From JAGVSR01 sp963786675 (GTDB lineage Bacteria; Pseudomonadota; Alphaproteobacteria; Rhizobiales; Hyphomicrobiaceae): DNA of 64,000 bases. Below, piece after piece: positions 26,124 to 35,146 of this stretch. Under the pieces are notes generated by a model. The model saw nothing but the letters and a program-made list of their open reading frames with translations, was not told where the DNA came from and ran no database searches. The stretch is taken from NCBI GenBank assembly GCA_963786675.1, contig CAWAZY010000005.1, positions 413,651-477,650 on the forward strand, given 5' to 3'. The translations under genes and the position numbers were made by a program. Each line of letters starts with the position of its first letter. Position 1 is the stretch's first letter.

Positions 26124-27278
26124 TCAAGACTGGGTCCCGGACTTAGCCGTGCCCCCGACCCGGCGATAAATGAATTCAGGGGCCGGGGCGTGACTTTCCC
26201 TTTCTGCCACGTTGGCCCACTCATCGTGGAGGGGCGACAATGAACAAGCGGGGTCGGTATTGGCGGCATCGCCTGTCAGCGCGAACGCCTGGCAACGGCA
26301 ACCTCCGAAGTCAATTTCACGGCGCGAGCAGGAACGGCAGGGTTCCTTCATCCACTCGGTGCCGCGGTACTTGTTGAAGGCGTCGCCGTTCAGCCAGATG
26401 TCGGCCAGCTTGCGGTCCTTCACATTGTCGAACGACAGATGTGTGATCGACTCCGCGGCATGGCACGGCAGCACCCGGCCCGATGGCGTCACATTCAGAA
26501 TTCCGCGCGCCCAGCCGCCCATGCAGGGCTTGGGGTACTTGGCGTAGTAGTCGGGTACGACCATGTCGATGACGATGATGCCCTTGTACTTCTCGCGCGC
26601 CTCATCGACTTGCTTGGCGGCCGTCATGAACGACTCGCGCGTCGGCATGAGCGCTGATCGGTTGACGAGCGCCCACGCATAGTACTGTACGTGCGCGATC
26701 TCGATGCGCCCCGCCCCGCACTCCACCGCGAATTCGATCATGCGGGGAACATTGAGGATATTCTGGCGGTGGATTGGCGCGTTTATGGTCAACGCCAGCC
26801 CAGCCTCCTTCACCCACTTCGTCACTTCGATTTTCTTGGCCATCCCCCCCTTGTAGGCCGCAATCCGGTCGGCATTTTCCGGATCGACATCCTGCACCGA
26901 GAGCTGCACGTGATCGAGGCCCAGATCGGCGAACTTCATCATGCGGTCACGGTTCAGCGTGACGCCGGCGGTGATGAGGTTGGTGTAAAGGCCGACCTCG
27001 GTGCACGTCTGAATGATCTCTTCCAGGTCCTTGCGTGCCGTGGGCTCGCCTCCGGACAAATGAACCTGGAGAATGCCGAGTTCGGCGGCCTGACGCATCA
27101 CGTCCTGCCATTCCGCCGTCGTCAGCTCGGTGTTGACGCGTTCCAGCTCGGTGGGATTGGAGCAGTAAGGGCACTGCAGCGGGCAGCGGTGGGTCAGCTC
27201 GCACAGCATGCCGACCGGCGCGCGCGCGCAATTGGCGCCCTCGACGGCGCGGGTCTCGACGGGAGTAACCTCGTTCAT
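26124..27278 (-). CDS. pqqE: PQQ biosynthesis radical SAM enzyme
   Basis: PqqE links the glutamate and tyrosine side chains of the PqqA peptide. The 384-residue protein has the radical SAM cluster motif CPLQCPYC at about residues 32-39 and a C-terminal SPASM region with cysteines in 'CHAAES', 'CRSCSRREIDFGGCRCQAF' and 'DPACSLS' binding auxiliary clusters. It is the last gene in pqqABCDE, and its ATG overlaps the pqqD stop by four bases. Confidence 0.97.
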   Translation of the reverse strand: MNEVTPVETRAVEGANCARAPVGMLCELTHRCPLQCPYCSNPTELERVNTELTTAEWQDVMRQAAELGILQVHLSGGEPTARKDLEEIIQTCTEVGLYTNLITAGVTLNRDRMMKFADLGLDHVQLSVQDVDPENADRIAAYKGGMAKKIEVTKWVKEAGLALTINAPIHRQNILNVPRMIEFAVECGAGRIEIAHVQYYAWALVNRSALMPTRESFMTAAKQVDEAREKYKGIIVIDMVVPDYYAKYPKPCMGGWARGILNVTPSGRVLPCHAAESITHLSFDNVKDRKLADIWLNGDAFNKYRGTEWMKEPCRSCSRREIDFGGCRCQAFALTGDAANTDPACSLSPLHDEWANVAERESHAPAPEFIYRRVGGTAKSGTQS

Positions 27279-27613
27279 GTTGCGGCGCTCCGTTCGGTGT
27301 TGGACTGCACGTCCGTTTCAATCACGCCCTTGTCGGCAAGATCCTGGAGCATTTCGATGATGTCCTTGAGGATCACGTCGACGGGGGCCTTGTATTCGGC
27401 TGCGAGATCCGCCGCGATCTCGTCCACCGACTTTACGCCATCGCACTGCCTGAGCACGGTAACGGCGATTTCATCGGGATTGAACACCCGTTCCGGGGCA
27501 AGGATGATCCAGCGGTCCCGGCCGGCGTCATGCCGGAGTTTAACGTAGCGAGGCATGCTTACCCGGCTGGCGCCGGTGATCATCGTGCGTGTGCGGGCTG
27601 GTCTGTTCGTCAT
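27275..27613 (-). CDS. pqqD: PQQ biosynthesis peptide chaperone
   Basis: PqqD binds PqqA and presents it to PqqE. The product is 112 residues, with the core 'MPRYVKLRHDAGRDRWIILAPERVF' (in outline) and 'VDEIAADLAAEYKAPVDVILKDI' as the winged-helix part. The ATG at 27613 overlaps the pqqC stop as ATGA; a shorter form from the methionine before 'PRYVKL' cannot be excluded, because homologues vary at the N-terminus. Its end overlaps pqqE. Confidence 0.93.
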   Translation of the reverse strand: MTNRPARTRTMITGASRVSMPRYVKLRHDAGRDRWIILAPERVFNPDEIAVTVLRQCDGVKSVDEIAADLAAEYKAPVDVILKDIIEMLQDLADKGVIETDVQSNTERSAAT

Positions 27614-28347
27614 GTCATGTCCTCCGATCGCCATGCTCCCGGCGGGACGTTGCCGTTGACGTAGGCATGATACAGCGCATCGAGCTGAACCCACAGCACG
27701 TTGCATTTGAACCGCACTGCGTCCACGCAGGCTTCCTGTTCGGCGCGGGTTTTGGCGTGCTGCTTGATGTAGTTCAGGGCAAAATCTGCGTCGGCGGGCG
27801 CCTGAACCAGCCGCTTCTTGAAGTAGCCCATCACCTTGTCGTCGATGAAATCGTAATTCTCCAGCATCCCCGAAATGCGTTCCTTATGGATCTTGGGGGC
27901 GAAAAGCTCGGTCAGCGACGAGGCGACCGCAATGGTCAGCGGCTGTTCGCGCACAAAAGTGACGTAGGCTTCCACAGCGAAGCGGGTCGCCGGCAGCGCG
28001 CCCTTCATCGATTGGACGTAATCGCGATCGAGGCCGAGGGCGTCGGTGAGGACGAGCCAGCGCTCGATGCCGCCGTCGTCGTCGCCGTAGCCGTCATGTT
28101 CGAGAACGCGGTGCATCCATTCGCGGCGCAGACCGCGATCCAAGACCCGGCTGATCAGGGCGGCGTCCTTGCGCGGCACGGCGGACTGATAGCAATAGCG
28201 GTTCAGCGCCCAGGCAGCGACTTGGCTTTTCTTGAGATCGCCGCCGTGCAGCATCTTATGAAACGGATGCTTGTCGTGATAGCGCTCCGCGCCGACCGCC
28301 TGGATGGCAGCCTCGAATTCGTCAGGGGTCCAGAGCTTATCGCTCAT
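27610..28347 (-). CDS. pqqC: Pyrroloquinoline-quinone synthase
   Basis: PqqC closes the ring and performs the final oxidation of the PQQ precursor without a metal or flavin. The 245-residue helical protein has 'RYHDKHPFHKMLHGGDL', 'ALNRYCYQSAVPRKDAAL', 'EHDGYGDDDGGIERWL' and 'SSLTELFAPKIHKERI' blocks, all typical. ATG 28347 overlaps the stop of pqqB (ATGA). Confidence 0.97.
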   Translation of the reverse strand: MSDKLWTPDEFEAAIQAVGAERYHDKHPFHKMLHGGDLKKSQVAAWALNRYCYQSAVPRKDAALISRVLDRGLRREWMHRVLEHDGYGDDDGGIERWLVLTDALGLDRDYVQSMKGALPATRFAVEAYVTFVREQPLTIAVASSLTELFAPKIHKERISGMLENYDFIDDKVMGYFKKRLVQAPADADFALNYIKQHAKTRAEQEACVDAVRFKCNVLWVQLDALYHAYVNGNVPPGAWRSEDMT

Positions 28348-29276
28348 AGGGTGATCTCCATGCCGTCGTAACCGACTTCCCAACCGGCGCTCTGGACAAC
28401 CTTGCGCTCGGGTGAATTGTCATCGAGGACGGGATTCGAATTGTTGATATGGACGTAGATCTTGCGACCGATGCCCATGTCCTTGAACGCCGCGATGGAC
28501 CCGTTGGATCCAGAAATCGAGATGTGGCCCATGCGGGCGCCCGTCTTGTTCATCAGGCCCTGCCGGACCATCTCGTCGTCGGTGAAGAGCGTGCCGTCAA
28601 AAAACAGGATCGGCGCACCACGCAGACGGTCAGCCAGCGGCGGGTCGACTTCGGCGCAGCCGGGCACGTAATAGAAGAACTTACCCGTGGCCGTCTCGGT
28701 GATCTTGAGGCCTATGGTGTCGCCCTCGCGGCTCCCGAAGCTCTTTGTATCCGAGGAGTCTTCTAAGAAGAGCGCGATCTTGCCGGGCACGGCAAAGGCC
28801 TCGAAGGTCAGCCCCAAATCGTCGCCGTGATCTTCCAGCGCGACGGGCTGATCCAACGGCAACTCGCGGCGTGGCACGATCTCGGGATTGCAGACATTGA
28901 AGACCGAGTTGGCGCGGATGGTGGCCAGCACGCGATCGGATCCGTAGATCGTGAACGGCTGCGCTTCGCGCAAATTGATGAGCCCGATGATGTGGTCGAC
29001 GTCGGCGTTTGTGACCACCACGGCTTTGATCGGCGAATTGCGCTTGGGGCCGTCCGGATCGGGCCAGAGGGCCGGCGCGTCGGCGATCTGCTGGCGCAGG
29101 TCAGGCGAGCAATTGAGCAGAACCCATTGCTTGCCGTCTGCGGATATGGCCAGCGACGATTGGGTGCGCGGAACAAAGCCGGGCTTTCCCGCGCGCGCGC
29201 TGGCGCTCATGTGGCCGTTACAGTTCCATTGCGGGAATCCGCCACCGGCGGATGCCCCGAGCACCCTGATGATCAT
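28344..29276 (-). CDS. pqqB: PQQ biosynthesis protein B, metallo-hydrolase fold
   Basis: PqqB has a metallo-beta-lactamase fold and is thought to hydroxylate the tyrosine-derived part of the precursor. The 310-residue protein begins 'MIIRVLGASAGGGFPQWNCN' and has 'VVVTNADVDHIIGLINLRE' with metal-ligand residues, plus 'ILFFDGTLFTDDEMV' and 'YVHINNSNPVLDD'. ATG 29276 is the homologous start; the 17-residue extension is rejected. It lies 130 bp after pqqA, as usual in this operon type. Confidence 0.96.
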   Translation of the reverse strand: MIIRVLGASAGGGFPQWNCNGHMSASARAGKPGFVPRTQSSLAISADGKQWVLLNCSPDLRQQIADAPALWPDPDGPKRNSPIKAVVVTNADVDHIIGLINLREAQPFTIYGSDRVLATIRANSVFNVCNPEIVPRRELPLDQPVALEDHGDDLGLTFEAFAVPGKIALFLEDSSDTKSFGSREGDTIGLKITETATGKFFYYVPGCAEVDPPLADRLRGAPILFFDGTLFTDDEMVRQGLMNKTGARMGHISISGSNGSIAAFKDMGIGRKIYVHINNSNPVLDDNSPERKVVQSAGWEVGYDGMEITL

Positions 29277-29406
29277 GTGTCTCTGACGGTTCAGGGCGGC
29301 GATACTTCGCCGAAAGCGGCGCCGCAAAACGTGGCGGCGGCCCGTGATGCGGCCGCCGCGCCAAGATCAGGCTCATCCGATGGGAGGGACGAGCCGCACG
29401 AAAAGG

Positions 29407-29496
29407 TTAGATTACGTCGATCTCTGCCGGCAGGTACGAAGTCACCTCGAGGCCGACTTCCTGTTCGCGAACGGCGGGCTTGGTCCAGGTCTTCAT
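29407..29496 (-). CDS. pqqA: PqqA, precursor peptide of PQQ
   Basis: A 29-residue ribosomal peptide, the substrate whose Glu and Tyr become PQQ. The core ExxxY is seen as 'EVTSY' (Glu-17 and Tyr-21), and the start 'MKTWTKPAV' is the usual one. An AGGAG (read on minus) precedes the ATG at 29496. It begins the pqqABCDE operon. Short peptides of this type are easy to miss, but here sequence and position agree. Confidence 0.93.
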   Translation of the reverse strand: MKTWTKPAVREQEVGLEVTSYLPAEIDVI

Positions 29497-30161
29497 CGTG
29501 TTCTCCTCCAAGATCTTATCTAGAGCCGTTGGCGGCTCCTTTATGGGCTGGCGGACGCGCCGAGTGCCCCGCCAGGGGCATTCTCTCATTGGGGACTGGG
29601 GTCTCCCGATCCAGTCTCCGAGACATCGGCTCGCACCAATCTCGATAAGTTCTAAAAACCACGATTGCCCCAACCGTTTCAAGTCACTTGGGATAACGAA
29701 ACCGTGTGACGGCCGGTCATTCCGGGGCGCCCGCCGGACCCTGACTGGGGCCAGCACGGGTAACAGGCGCGATGAACGGAAATGGCCATGCCGTACAGTC
29801 CTCAAAATAGGATGCAATTCCGTTATAACGCCAAAGTCAGGTATGTTATGCTAACCGCATGGGTCAATTCTTTTTACTTGAAGCATAATTTTGCTGTGAT
29901 ATCTTCTTCGGACGATATTCTGGCAGTGGGCCGGTCTCGCAGGCGGCAATCACGTTGAGGCCCCGCCGGATAGGCGCGCTCGGCCTGTTTGGCGTGGTCT
30001 TGCCAGAAATTCTTTTTGGCGGGCCGGGGCGAACCCTTTAAGTCCCAGCATCACATCAAGCACCGCCGCGCAACGCTGGCGTGCTCCGGGACGCCCGATC
30101 ATACGTAACCAGGACGCCGTTTGTGGCGGGGCCGTCGAGGCCCGGGTTGAGAGAGGAACTG
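29497..30161. promoter_or_regulatory. Divergent region between pqqA and the sulfur-assimilation genes
   Basis: A 665-bp region without a supported gene between pqqA (minus) and the SUMT gene (plus). The part around 29810-29900 is locally A+T-rich, which fits promoter DNA in this G+C-rich genome. Open frames crossing it on both strands show no family resemblance. It probably carries the pqqA promoter and that of the SUMT-cysJI unit; no -35/-10 pair or operator is certain. Confidence 0.5.
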
Positions 30162-31025
30162 ATGACGCATTCCCAGTCCGAGGGCCGTGCCGTGCCCAGA
30201 CCCGTGGCCGCTGCCACAGGGGGACGCGTGAGCCTGATCGGGTGCGGCCCGGGTGCCGCCGATCTGATGACGGTGCGCGCTGTCGATCGCGTGCGGGCCG
30301 CCGACGTTCTCGTCGTGGATCGTCTCGTTGGGGCCGGTGTGCTCGCCTATGCCCGGGCGGACGCCGAGATCATCGCGGTCGGAAAGGAAGCCGGTGGTCC
30401 ATCGACCCCGCAGGACGAGATCAATCACATTCTGGTTCGGGAAGCCATGAAGGGCCGGCACGTGGCGCGGCTCAAAGGCGGGGACGGCTTTGTGTTCGGC
30501 CGCGCCGCGGAGGAAATTGCCGCCGTGCGGGCCGCCGGCCTGCCGGTCGAAATCGTGCCCGGCATTACCGCCGCGCACGCCTGCGCGGCATCCATCGCCT
30601 TGCCGATGACGTTGCGGGAAACCGTGCGTCAGTTTTCACTGGCGACTGGTGCCACGGCGGACGGCGATATCGATCTCGACTGGGCGGCCTTGTCCGATCC
30701 GCATCAGGCCTTCGCCATCTACATGGGCGTGCGGTCCGCGCGACGCTTGCGCCAGAAGCTTCTCGGTGCCGGAGCCGCGCCTGGCATGCCCATGGTCGTG
30801 GTTGAGAACGGCACGCGCGACAACGAACTGTCCGTCGCCACGACGCTCGATGCGCTGGCCGACGCCATCGTGGCCTTCGGGATCAAGGGGCCTGCCATTA
30901 TCTTCGGTGGCCTCAGTTGGCAGGACGCAAACCTGACCATGCCCGACAAGGTCAAGGTGTATTACGCCGCTCCGCCGCGCGAGGTCAGCGATGGCCTTGC
31001 TGCAGCAGGTCTCGACGCCTGCTGA
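30162..31025 (+). CDS. cobA: Uroporphyrinogen-III C-methyltransferase (SUMT)
   Basis: SUMT twice methylates uroporphyrinogen III to precorrin-2, on the way to sirohaem (and cobalamin). The 287-residue protein shows 'SLIGCGPGAADLMTVRAVDRV', 'RLKGGDGFVFGRAAEE', 'VPGITAAHACAASIALPMTLR' and 'YMGVRS' motifs. It is a stand-alone SUMT, without the CysG N-terminal dehydrogenase/chelatase. It precedes cysJ and cysI, whose CysI product needs sirohaem, so its job here is probably sulfite reduction. ATG 30162 follows GAGAGGA; the longer frame upstream has no homology. Confidence 0.93.
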   Translation: MTHSQSEGRAVPRPVAAATGGRVSLIGCGPGAADLMTVRAVDRVRAADVLVVDRLVGAGVLAYARADAEIIAVGKEAGGPSTPQDEINHILVREAMKGRHVARLKGGDGFVFGRAAEEIAAVRAAGLPVEIVPGITAAHACAASIALPMTLRETVRQFSLATGATADGDIDLDWAALSDPHQAFAIYMGVRSARRLRQKLLGAGAAPGMPMVVVENGTRDNELSVATTLDALADAIVAFGIKGPAIIFGGLSWQDANLTMPDKVKVYYAAPPREVSDGLAAAGLDAC

Positions 31026-31083
31026 AACCCTAGCTCGCCCAATCCCGGCCCGCCCGGCTTGCCACCCGTTAAGGAGACCCATC

Positions 31084-32871
31084 GTGGCCCCCCTGCCTCC
31101 TTTGCCGAAGAACGCGCCTTTCAGTGCCGAGGACATCGCATTCCTCGATGGTCTCGTGCAGCGTTCGACGCCGCTGCAGCGGAGCTGGCTGTCCGGTTTC
31201 CTGGCGGGGCTCGACGCCGCGCAGGGCTCGGGCGCTGCCGCGGCAGCCCCGGCGGTGGCCGCGCGCCCGCGTGTGCCCCTGACGATCCTTTACGGCAGCG
31301 AAAGCGGCAACTCCGAAGCCTTGGCGTTCAAGGCCAAGAAGACAGCCGCCAAGCTCAATTGCGACGCCAAGGTCGTGGACATGGCGGATATCGACGCGGC
31401 CGCGCTGACCAAGTCCAAGAACCTTCTCGTCTATATCTCGACGTGGGGCGAGGGTGACCCGCCGCAGCGCGCCGTCGATTTCTACAACGAGTTGATGAGC
31501 GACACCGCGCCCCGGTTGGATGGCGTGCGCTTTGCCGTGTTGGCGCTGGGCGACACCGCGTACGTCAATTTCTGCGATACGGGCAAGAAGATCGACGCGC
31601 GGCTGGAAGCGCTGGGCGGTGTGCGGATTGCCGACCGCATTGATCTCGATCTCGACTATGCCAAGGCGGCCGCCGCCTGGACGGACACCACGCTGGAGAA
31701 GTTCGCACCCGCGGATGCGAGTGCCACCGCGACGGTGGTGCATGTCGATTTCAAGGGTGTGCCGGCTGACTTGGAGCCCGATGAGCCGCTCTACACAGCC
31801 GATAATCCGTGCGAAGGCGAGATTTCCGCGCGCGTGGATCTCAATGGCACTGGCTCGACACGCGAGACGTGGCATGTGGAGATCGCGGTCGATGCACCCG
31901 GCTTCACCTACGAGCCCGGGGCGGCCATCGGCATTGTTCCCGAAAACGATCCGGCCTTGGCCGCCGATCTGGCCCGTGCGGTCGGTCTCGACGGCGATGC
32001 AGCGCTGGTCTTGAAGATCGCCAAGTCGTTCGACATCACGACGCTGTCGCGGGCCACGGTCGATGCCTACGCCAAACTGACGGGCCGCAAGGACGCCGCC
32101 GCACTTCTGGACGGCGATGCGCTGGCCAAATTCTCCGCCGACCGTCAGTTGGTCGACTTCTTCGAGGCGTTTCCAGAAAAGCTGAAATCCGACCAGCTCA
32201 TCGGCCTGCTGCGGCCATTGCCCGGCCGGCTTTATTCGGTGGCCTCGAGCATCAAGGCGCACCCGGGCGAGGCGCACTTGTGCGTGGGTGCGGTGCGCTG
32301 GGCTTCGCATGGGCGCCAGCGCGGCGGGGTCGCCTCGACGTTCCTTGCCGACCGGCGCAAGACCGGCGACGCGGTCCGCGTCTACGTCAAGCCGAACCGC
32401 CATTTCGCCCTGCCCGCCGACGGCAACCGCCCCATCATCATGATCGGTGCGGGCACCGGCGTCGCGCCCTATCGCGGTTTCATCGAGGATCGCGTGGAGA
32501 CGGGAGCGAAGGGCAAGAGCTGGCTGTTCTTCGGCGAGCGCAATTACACCAACGATTTCCTCTATCAGCTCGAATGGCAGGATTTCCTGGCTGACGGTGC
32601 GCTGACCGCCATCGACGTCGCGTTCTCGCGCGACCAGCCCGAGAAGATCTACGTTCAGCATCGGCTGTGGGAGCGGCGTGCCGAAGTCCGCGCGTGGCTG
32701 GACGAGGGCGCGCATCTCTACGTGTGCGGCGACGAAAAGGGCATGGCCAAGGACGTCGATCAGACGCTCGTCAAGATCCTTGCCGAGGCGGCGAAGGGCG
32801 ACGAAGAGGCCGGCCGCGCCAAGCTCAAGGAGCTGACCAAGGCGGGCCGCTATCAGCGGGACGTCTACTAA
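31084..32871 (+). CDS. cysJ: Sulfite reductase (NADPH) flavoprotein alpha subunit
   Basis: CysJ takes electrons from NADPH through FAD and FMN to CysI. In order: an N-terminal helical segment, a flavodoxin domain (residues ~65-210) with 'ILYGSESGNSEALA' and 'STWGEGDPP', an FAD-binding domain with 'LPGRLYSVASS', and an NADPH domain with 'MIGAGTGVAPYRGF' and 'YVQHRLWE'. The C-terminus 'YQRDVY' is typical for the family. GTG 31084 has AAGGAG eight bases upstream. The 595-residue length is normal. It lies between SUMT and cysI. Confidence 0.95.
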   Translation: MAPLPPLPKNAPFSAEDIAFLDGLVQRSTPLQRSWLSGFLAGLDAAQGSGAAAAAPAVAARPRVPLTILYGSESGNSEALAFKAKKTAAKLNCDAKVVDMADIDAAALTKSKNLLVYISTWGEGDPPQRAVDFYNELMSDTAPRLDGVRFAVLALGDTAYVNFCDTGKKIDARLEALGGVRIADRIDLDLDYAKAAAAWTDTTLEKFAPADASATATVVHVDFKGVPADLEPDEPLYTADNPCEGEISARVDLNGTGSTRETWHVEIAVDAPGFTYEPGAAIGIVPENDPALAADLARAVGLDGDAALVLKIAKSFDITTLSRATVDAYAKLTGRKDAAALLDGDALAKFSADRQLVDFFEAFPEKLKSDQLIGLLRPLPGRLYSVASSIKAHPGEAHLCVGAVRWASHGRQRGGVASTFLADRRKTGDAVRVYVKPNRHFALPADGNRPIIMIGAGTGVAPYRGFIEDRVETGAKGKSWLFFGERNYTNDFLYQLEWQDFLADGALTAIDVAFSRDQPEKIYVQHRLWERRAEVRAWLDEGAHLYVCGDEKGMAKDVDQTLVKILAEAAKGDEEAGRAKLKELTKAGRYQRDVY

Positions 32872-32937
32872 ACCGGATTTGGCCTTGCCGCCGCGGTGGC
32901 GGGCCGACGACGAGACGGAATGCCCAAAGAGGCCCAG

Positions 32938-34671
32938 ATGACCGACACACGTTCCAAGAACGAGATCATCAAGGAGAACAGCCGCCTCCTGCGCGGTGGG
33001 ATCGCCGATGGTCTGAGCCACGTTGAAACCGGCGCCATCGCCGAGGACGACACGCAGCTTTTGAAGTTCCACGGGTCCTACATGCAGGACGACCGGGACG
33101 TGCGCGCGGAGCGGGCCAAGAAGAAGCTGGAAAAGGCTTTCTCGTTCATGATCCGGTTGCGGTTGCCGGGCGGCGCGCTGACGCCGGACCAGTGGTTGAA
33201 GCTCGACGATATCGCGGGAACCTACGCCAATGGCACGCTGCGGCTGACCACGCGCGCGACGTTCCAGTACCATGGCGTCATCAAGTCGAACCTGCGGCGG
33301 ACGATGCAGGCCATCAACGCGGCGTGCATCGATACGATCGCGGCGTGCGGCGACGTCAATCGCAATGTCATGTCCGCCTCGCACCCCTATCTGTCGAAGG
33401 CGCACAAGACGGCCGAGCAGTTGGCTAAGGACGTGAGCGCGCATCTGCTGCCGCGCACCGGCGCCTATCACGAGATCTGGCTCGACGACGAGAAGATCGT
33501 CGAGACCGGCGGCAAGGCGGCGCCTGAAGTTGAACCGATCTACGGCGAGCATTACCTGCCCCGGAAGTTCAAGACCGTCATCGCGGTTCCGCCCGACAAC
33601 GACGTCGATATCTTCGCGCACGATCTGGGCTACATCGCCATTGTCGAGAAGGGTGAGGTGGCCGGCTGGAATGTCACCATCGGCGGCGGCATGGGCATGA
33701 CCCATGGCGAGACCGACACGTTCCCGCGCACGGCCGACATGCTGGGCTTCTGTACGCCCGAGCAGGCGGTGGATGTCGCCGAGAAGGTCGTGACGGTGCA
33801 GCGCGACTGGGGCAACCGGGCGGTGCGCAAGAACGCGCGCCTCAAGTACACCATCGAGCGGGTCGGCATCGACGCCTACCGCGCCGAGGTCGAAAAGCGG
33901 CTGGGCTACAAGCTCGGCAAGCCGCGGCTCTTCACCTTCACCTCGACCGGCGATCCGATCGGCTGGCGGCAGACGCTGGATGGCAAGCCGGCAGACAAGA
34001 AGTGGCATCTGACGCTTTATGTCGAGAACGGCCGGGTGAAAGACACGCCCGACATGAAGCTGCGCACGGCTTTGCGCGAAATCGCGCTGGCGGGCGGCGT
34101 CGATTTCGTCGTCACCTCAAACCAGAATCTGGTCATCGCCAATGTGACGGCGAAGGCGAAGCCGAAGGTCGAGGCCATACTCGAAAAATACGGCGTGGCC
34201 ATCGCCACATCCTCGGGCCTGCGCCGCAACGCCATGGCTTGCGTGGCGCTGCCGACGTGTGGACTGGCGCTGGCCGAAAGCGAACGGTTCCTGCCGGACC
34301 TGATCACGAAGCTCGAAGACAGCCTCGACGCGGCCGGTCTGCGCGACGACGACATCGTCATGCGCATGACCGGGTGCCCGAACGGATGCGCGCGGCCGTA
34401 TCTGGCCGAGATCGGCTTCGTCGGCCGCAATCCCGGGCTCTACAACCTCTATCTCGGTGCGGCCTTCGATGGCACGCGCTTGTCCAAGCTTTATGCCCAG
34501 GACGTGAATGAAGAGCAGATCCTGAAGCTGCTCGATCCGCTGCTGAAGCGGTACGCGAAGGAGCGCAAGGACGGCGAGCACTTCGGTGATTTCGTCGTGC
34601 GCGCCGGGGTCGTCAAGGCGACGCCGACCGGCAACAAGTTCCACGACGATATCGTGTTGGCCAAGGTCTGA
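32938..34671 (+). CDS. cysI: Sulfite reductase hemoprotein beta subunit
   Basis: CysI reduces sulfite to sulfide at a coupled sirohaem and 4Fe-4S centre. The 577-residue product starts 'MTDTRSKNEIIKENSRLLRG' and has 'LRLTTRATFQYHGV', a basic substrate site 'SHPYLSK' and the cluster cysteines in 'ACVALPTCGLALAE' and 'MTGCPNGCARPYLAEIGF'. I use ATG 32938; an upstream methionine at 32896 or 32920 would add poorly conserved residues. It follows cysJ by 66 bp and ends the plus-strand unit. Confidence 0.96.
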   Translation: MTDTRSKNEIIKENSRLLRGGIADGLSHVETGAIAEDDTQLLKFHGSYMQDDRDVRAERAKKKLEKAFSFMIRLRLPGGALTPDQWLKLDDIAGTYANGTLRLTTRATFQYHGVIKSNLRRTMQAINAACIDTIAACGDVNRNVMSASHPYLSKAHKTAEQLAKDVSAHLLPRTGAYHEIWLDDEKIVETGGKAAPEVEPIYGEHYLPRKFKTVIAVPPDNDVDIFAHDLGYIAIVEKGEVAGWNVTIGGGMGMTHGETDTFPRTADMLGFCTPEQAVDVAEKVVTVQRDWGNRAVRKNARLKYTIERVGIDAYRAEVEKRLGYKLGKPRLFTFTSTGDPIGWRQTLDGKPADKKWHLTLYVENGRVKDTPDMKLRTALREIALAGGVDFVVTSNQNLVIANVTAKAKPKVEAILEKYGVAIATSSGLRRNAMACVALPTCGLALAESERFLPDLITKLEDSLDAAGLRDDDIVMRMTGCPNGCARPYLAEIGFVGRNPGLYNLYLGAAFDGTRLSKLYAQDVNEEQILKLLDPLLKRYAKERKDGEHFGDFVVRAGVVKATPTGNKFHDDIVLAKV

Positions 34672-34703
34672 TCGAGCACGCGAAGAGTGCGGCGGGGCGC
34701 GCG

Positions 34704-35069
34704 CTAGAGGCTCGCGTTCATCTTGCGGATGCGCGCCGACAGGATCGCCATGATGTGGAGCGCGAATTCCGGGTTCGCCCGGATGAGCTCCAGAAATTGC
34801 AGCCGGTCGATTTCGACAACTTCGGTCGCCTCGACGGCGAGTGCCGCCGCGCTGCGGGGTGCATTGTCGATCAGCGCCATTTCGCCGAAGACCCCGCCGG
34901 GCCCGACGTTTTCCAGAACGGTACCGTAAGTCACGATCTGCACGCGGCCTGAGCGCACGATGAACATGCGCGCGGCGCTGTCCTCCTCCAGGAATACTTT
35001 CTCGCCCGCATCGAACGTATGCGTGACGGCACCGAGCCGCGACAAGGCATCAAAATCGATTGTTCCCAC
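34704..35069 (-). CDS. Cyclic nucleotide-binding domain protein
   Basis: A 121-residue stand-alone cNMP-binding beta-barrel. It shows 'FDAGEKVFLEEDSAARMFIVRSGRVQI' (parts) and the phosphate-binding cassette region 'VGPGGVFGEMALIDNAPRSAAALA', in which Gly-Glu-Met-Ala and the following Arg match cAMP/cGMP binders. It has no DNA-binding helix-turn-helix, so it is not a full Crp. The start is GTG 35069; the much longer open frame upstream overlaps the TauE gene. It is a minus-strand gene next to the sulfur cluster; the partner is unknown. Confidence 0.85.
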   Translation of the reverse strand: MGTIDFDALSRLGAVTHTFDAGEKVFLEEDSAARMFIVRSGRVQIVTYGTVLENVGPGGVFGEMALIDNAPRSAAALAVEATEVVEIDRLQFLELIRANPEFALHIMAILSARIRKMNASL

Positions 35070-35146
35070 GGGCTCATCCTCTGGACAAACAGGGGCCAAG
35101 TCTATGCGGGCCGCTGGCGTGCGGCAAGTAAGCGGGATGAAAGCCG

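Noticed and set aside
29480..29854. A 124-codon plus-strand frame near pqqA
   Set aside because: It is antisense to pqqA and its leader, with Arg/Ser/Gly-rich shadow composition.
31069..34008. A 979-codon open frame on the minus strand
   Set aside because: It is exactly antisense to cysJ and cysI, which are unmistakable. Long antisense frames are expected from third-position G/C bias.
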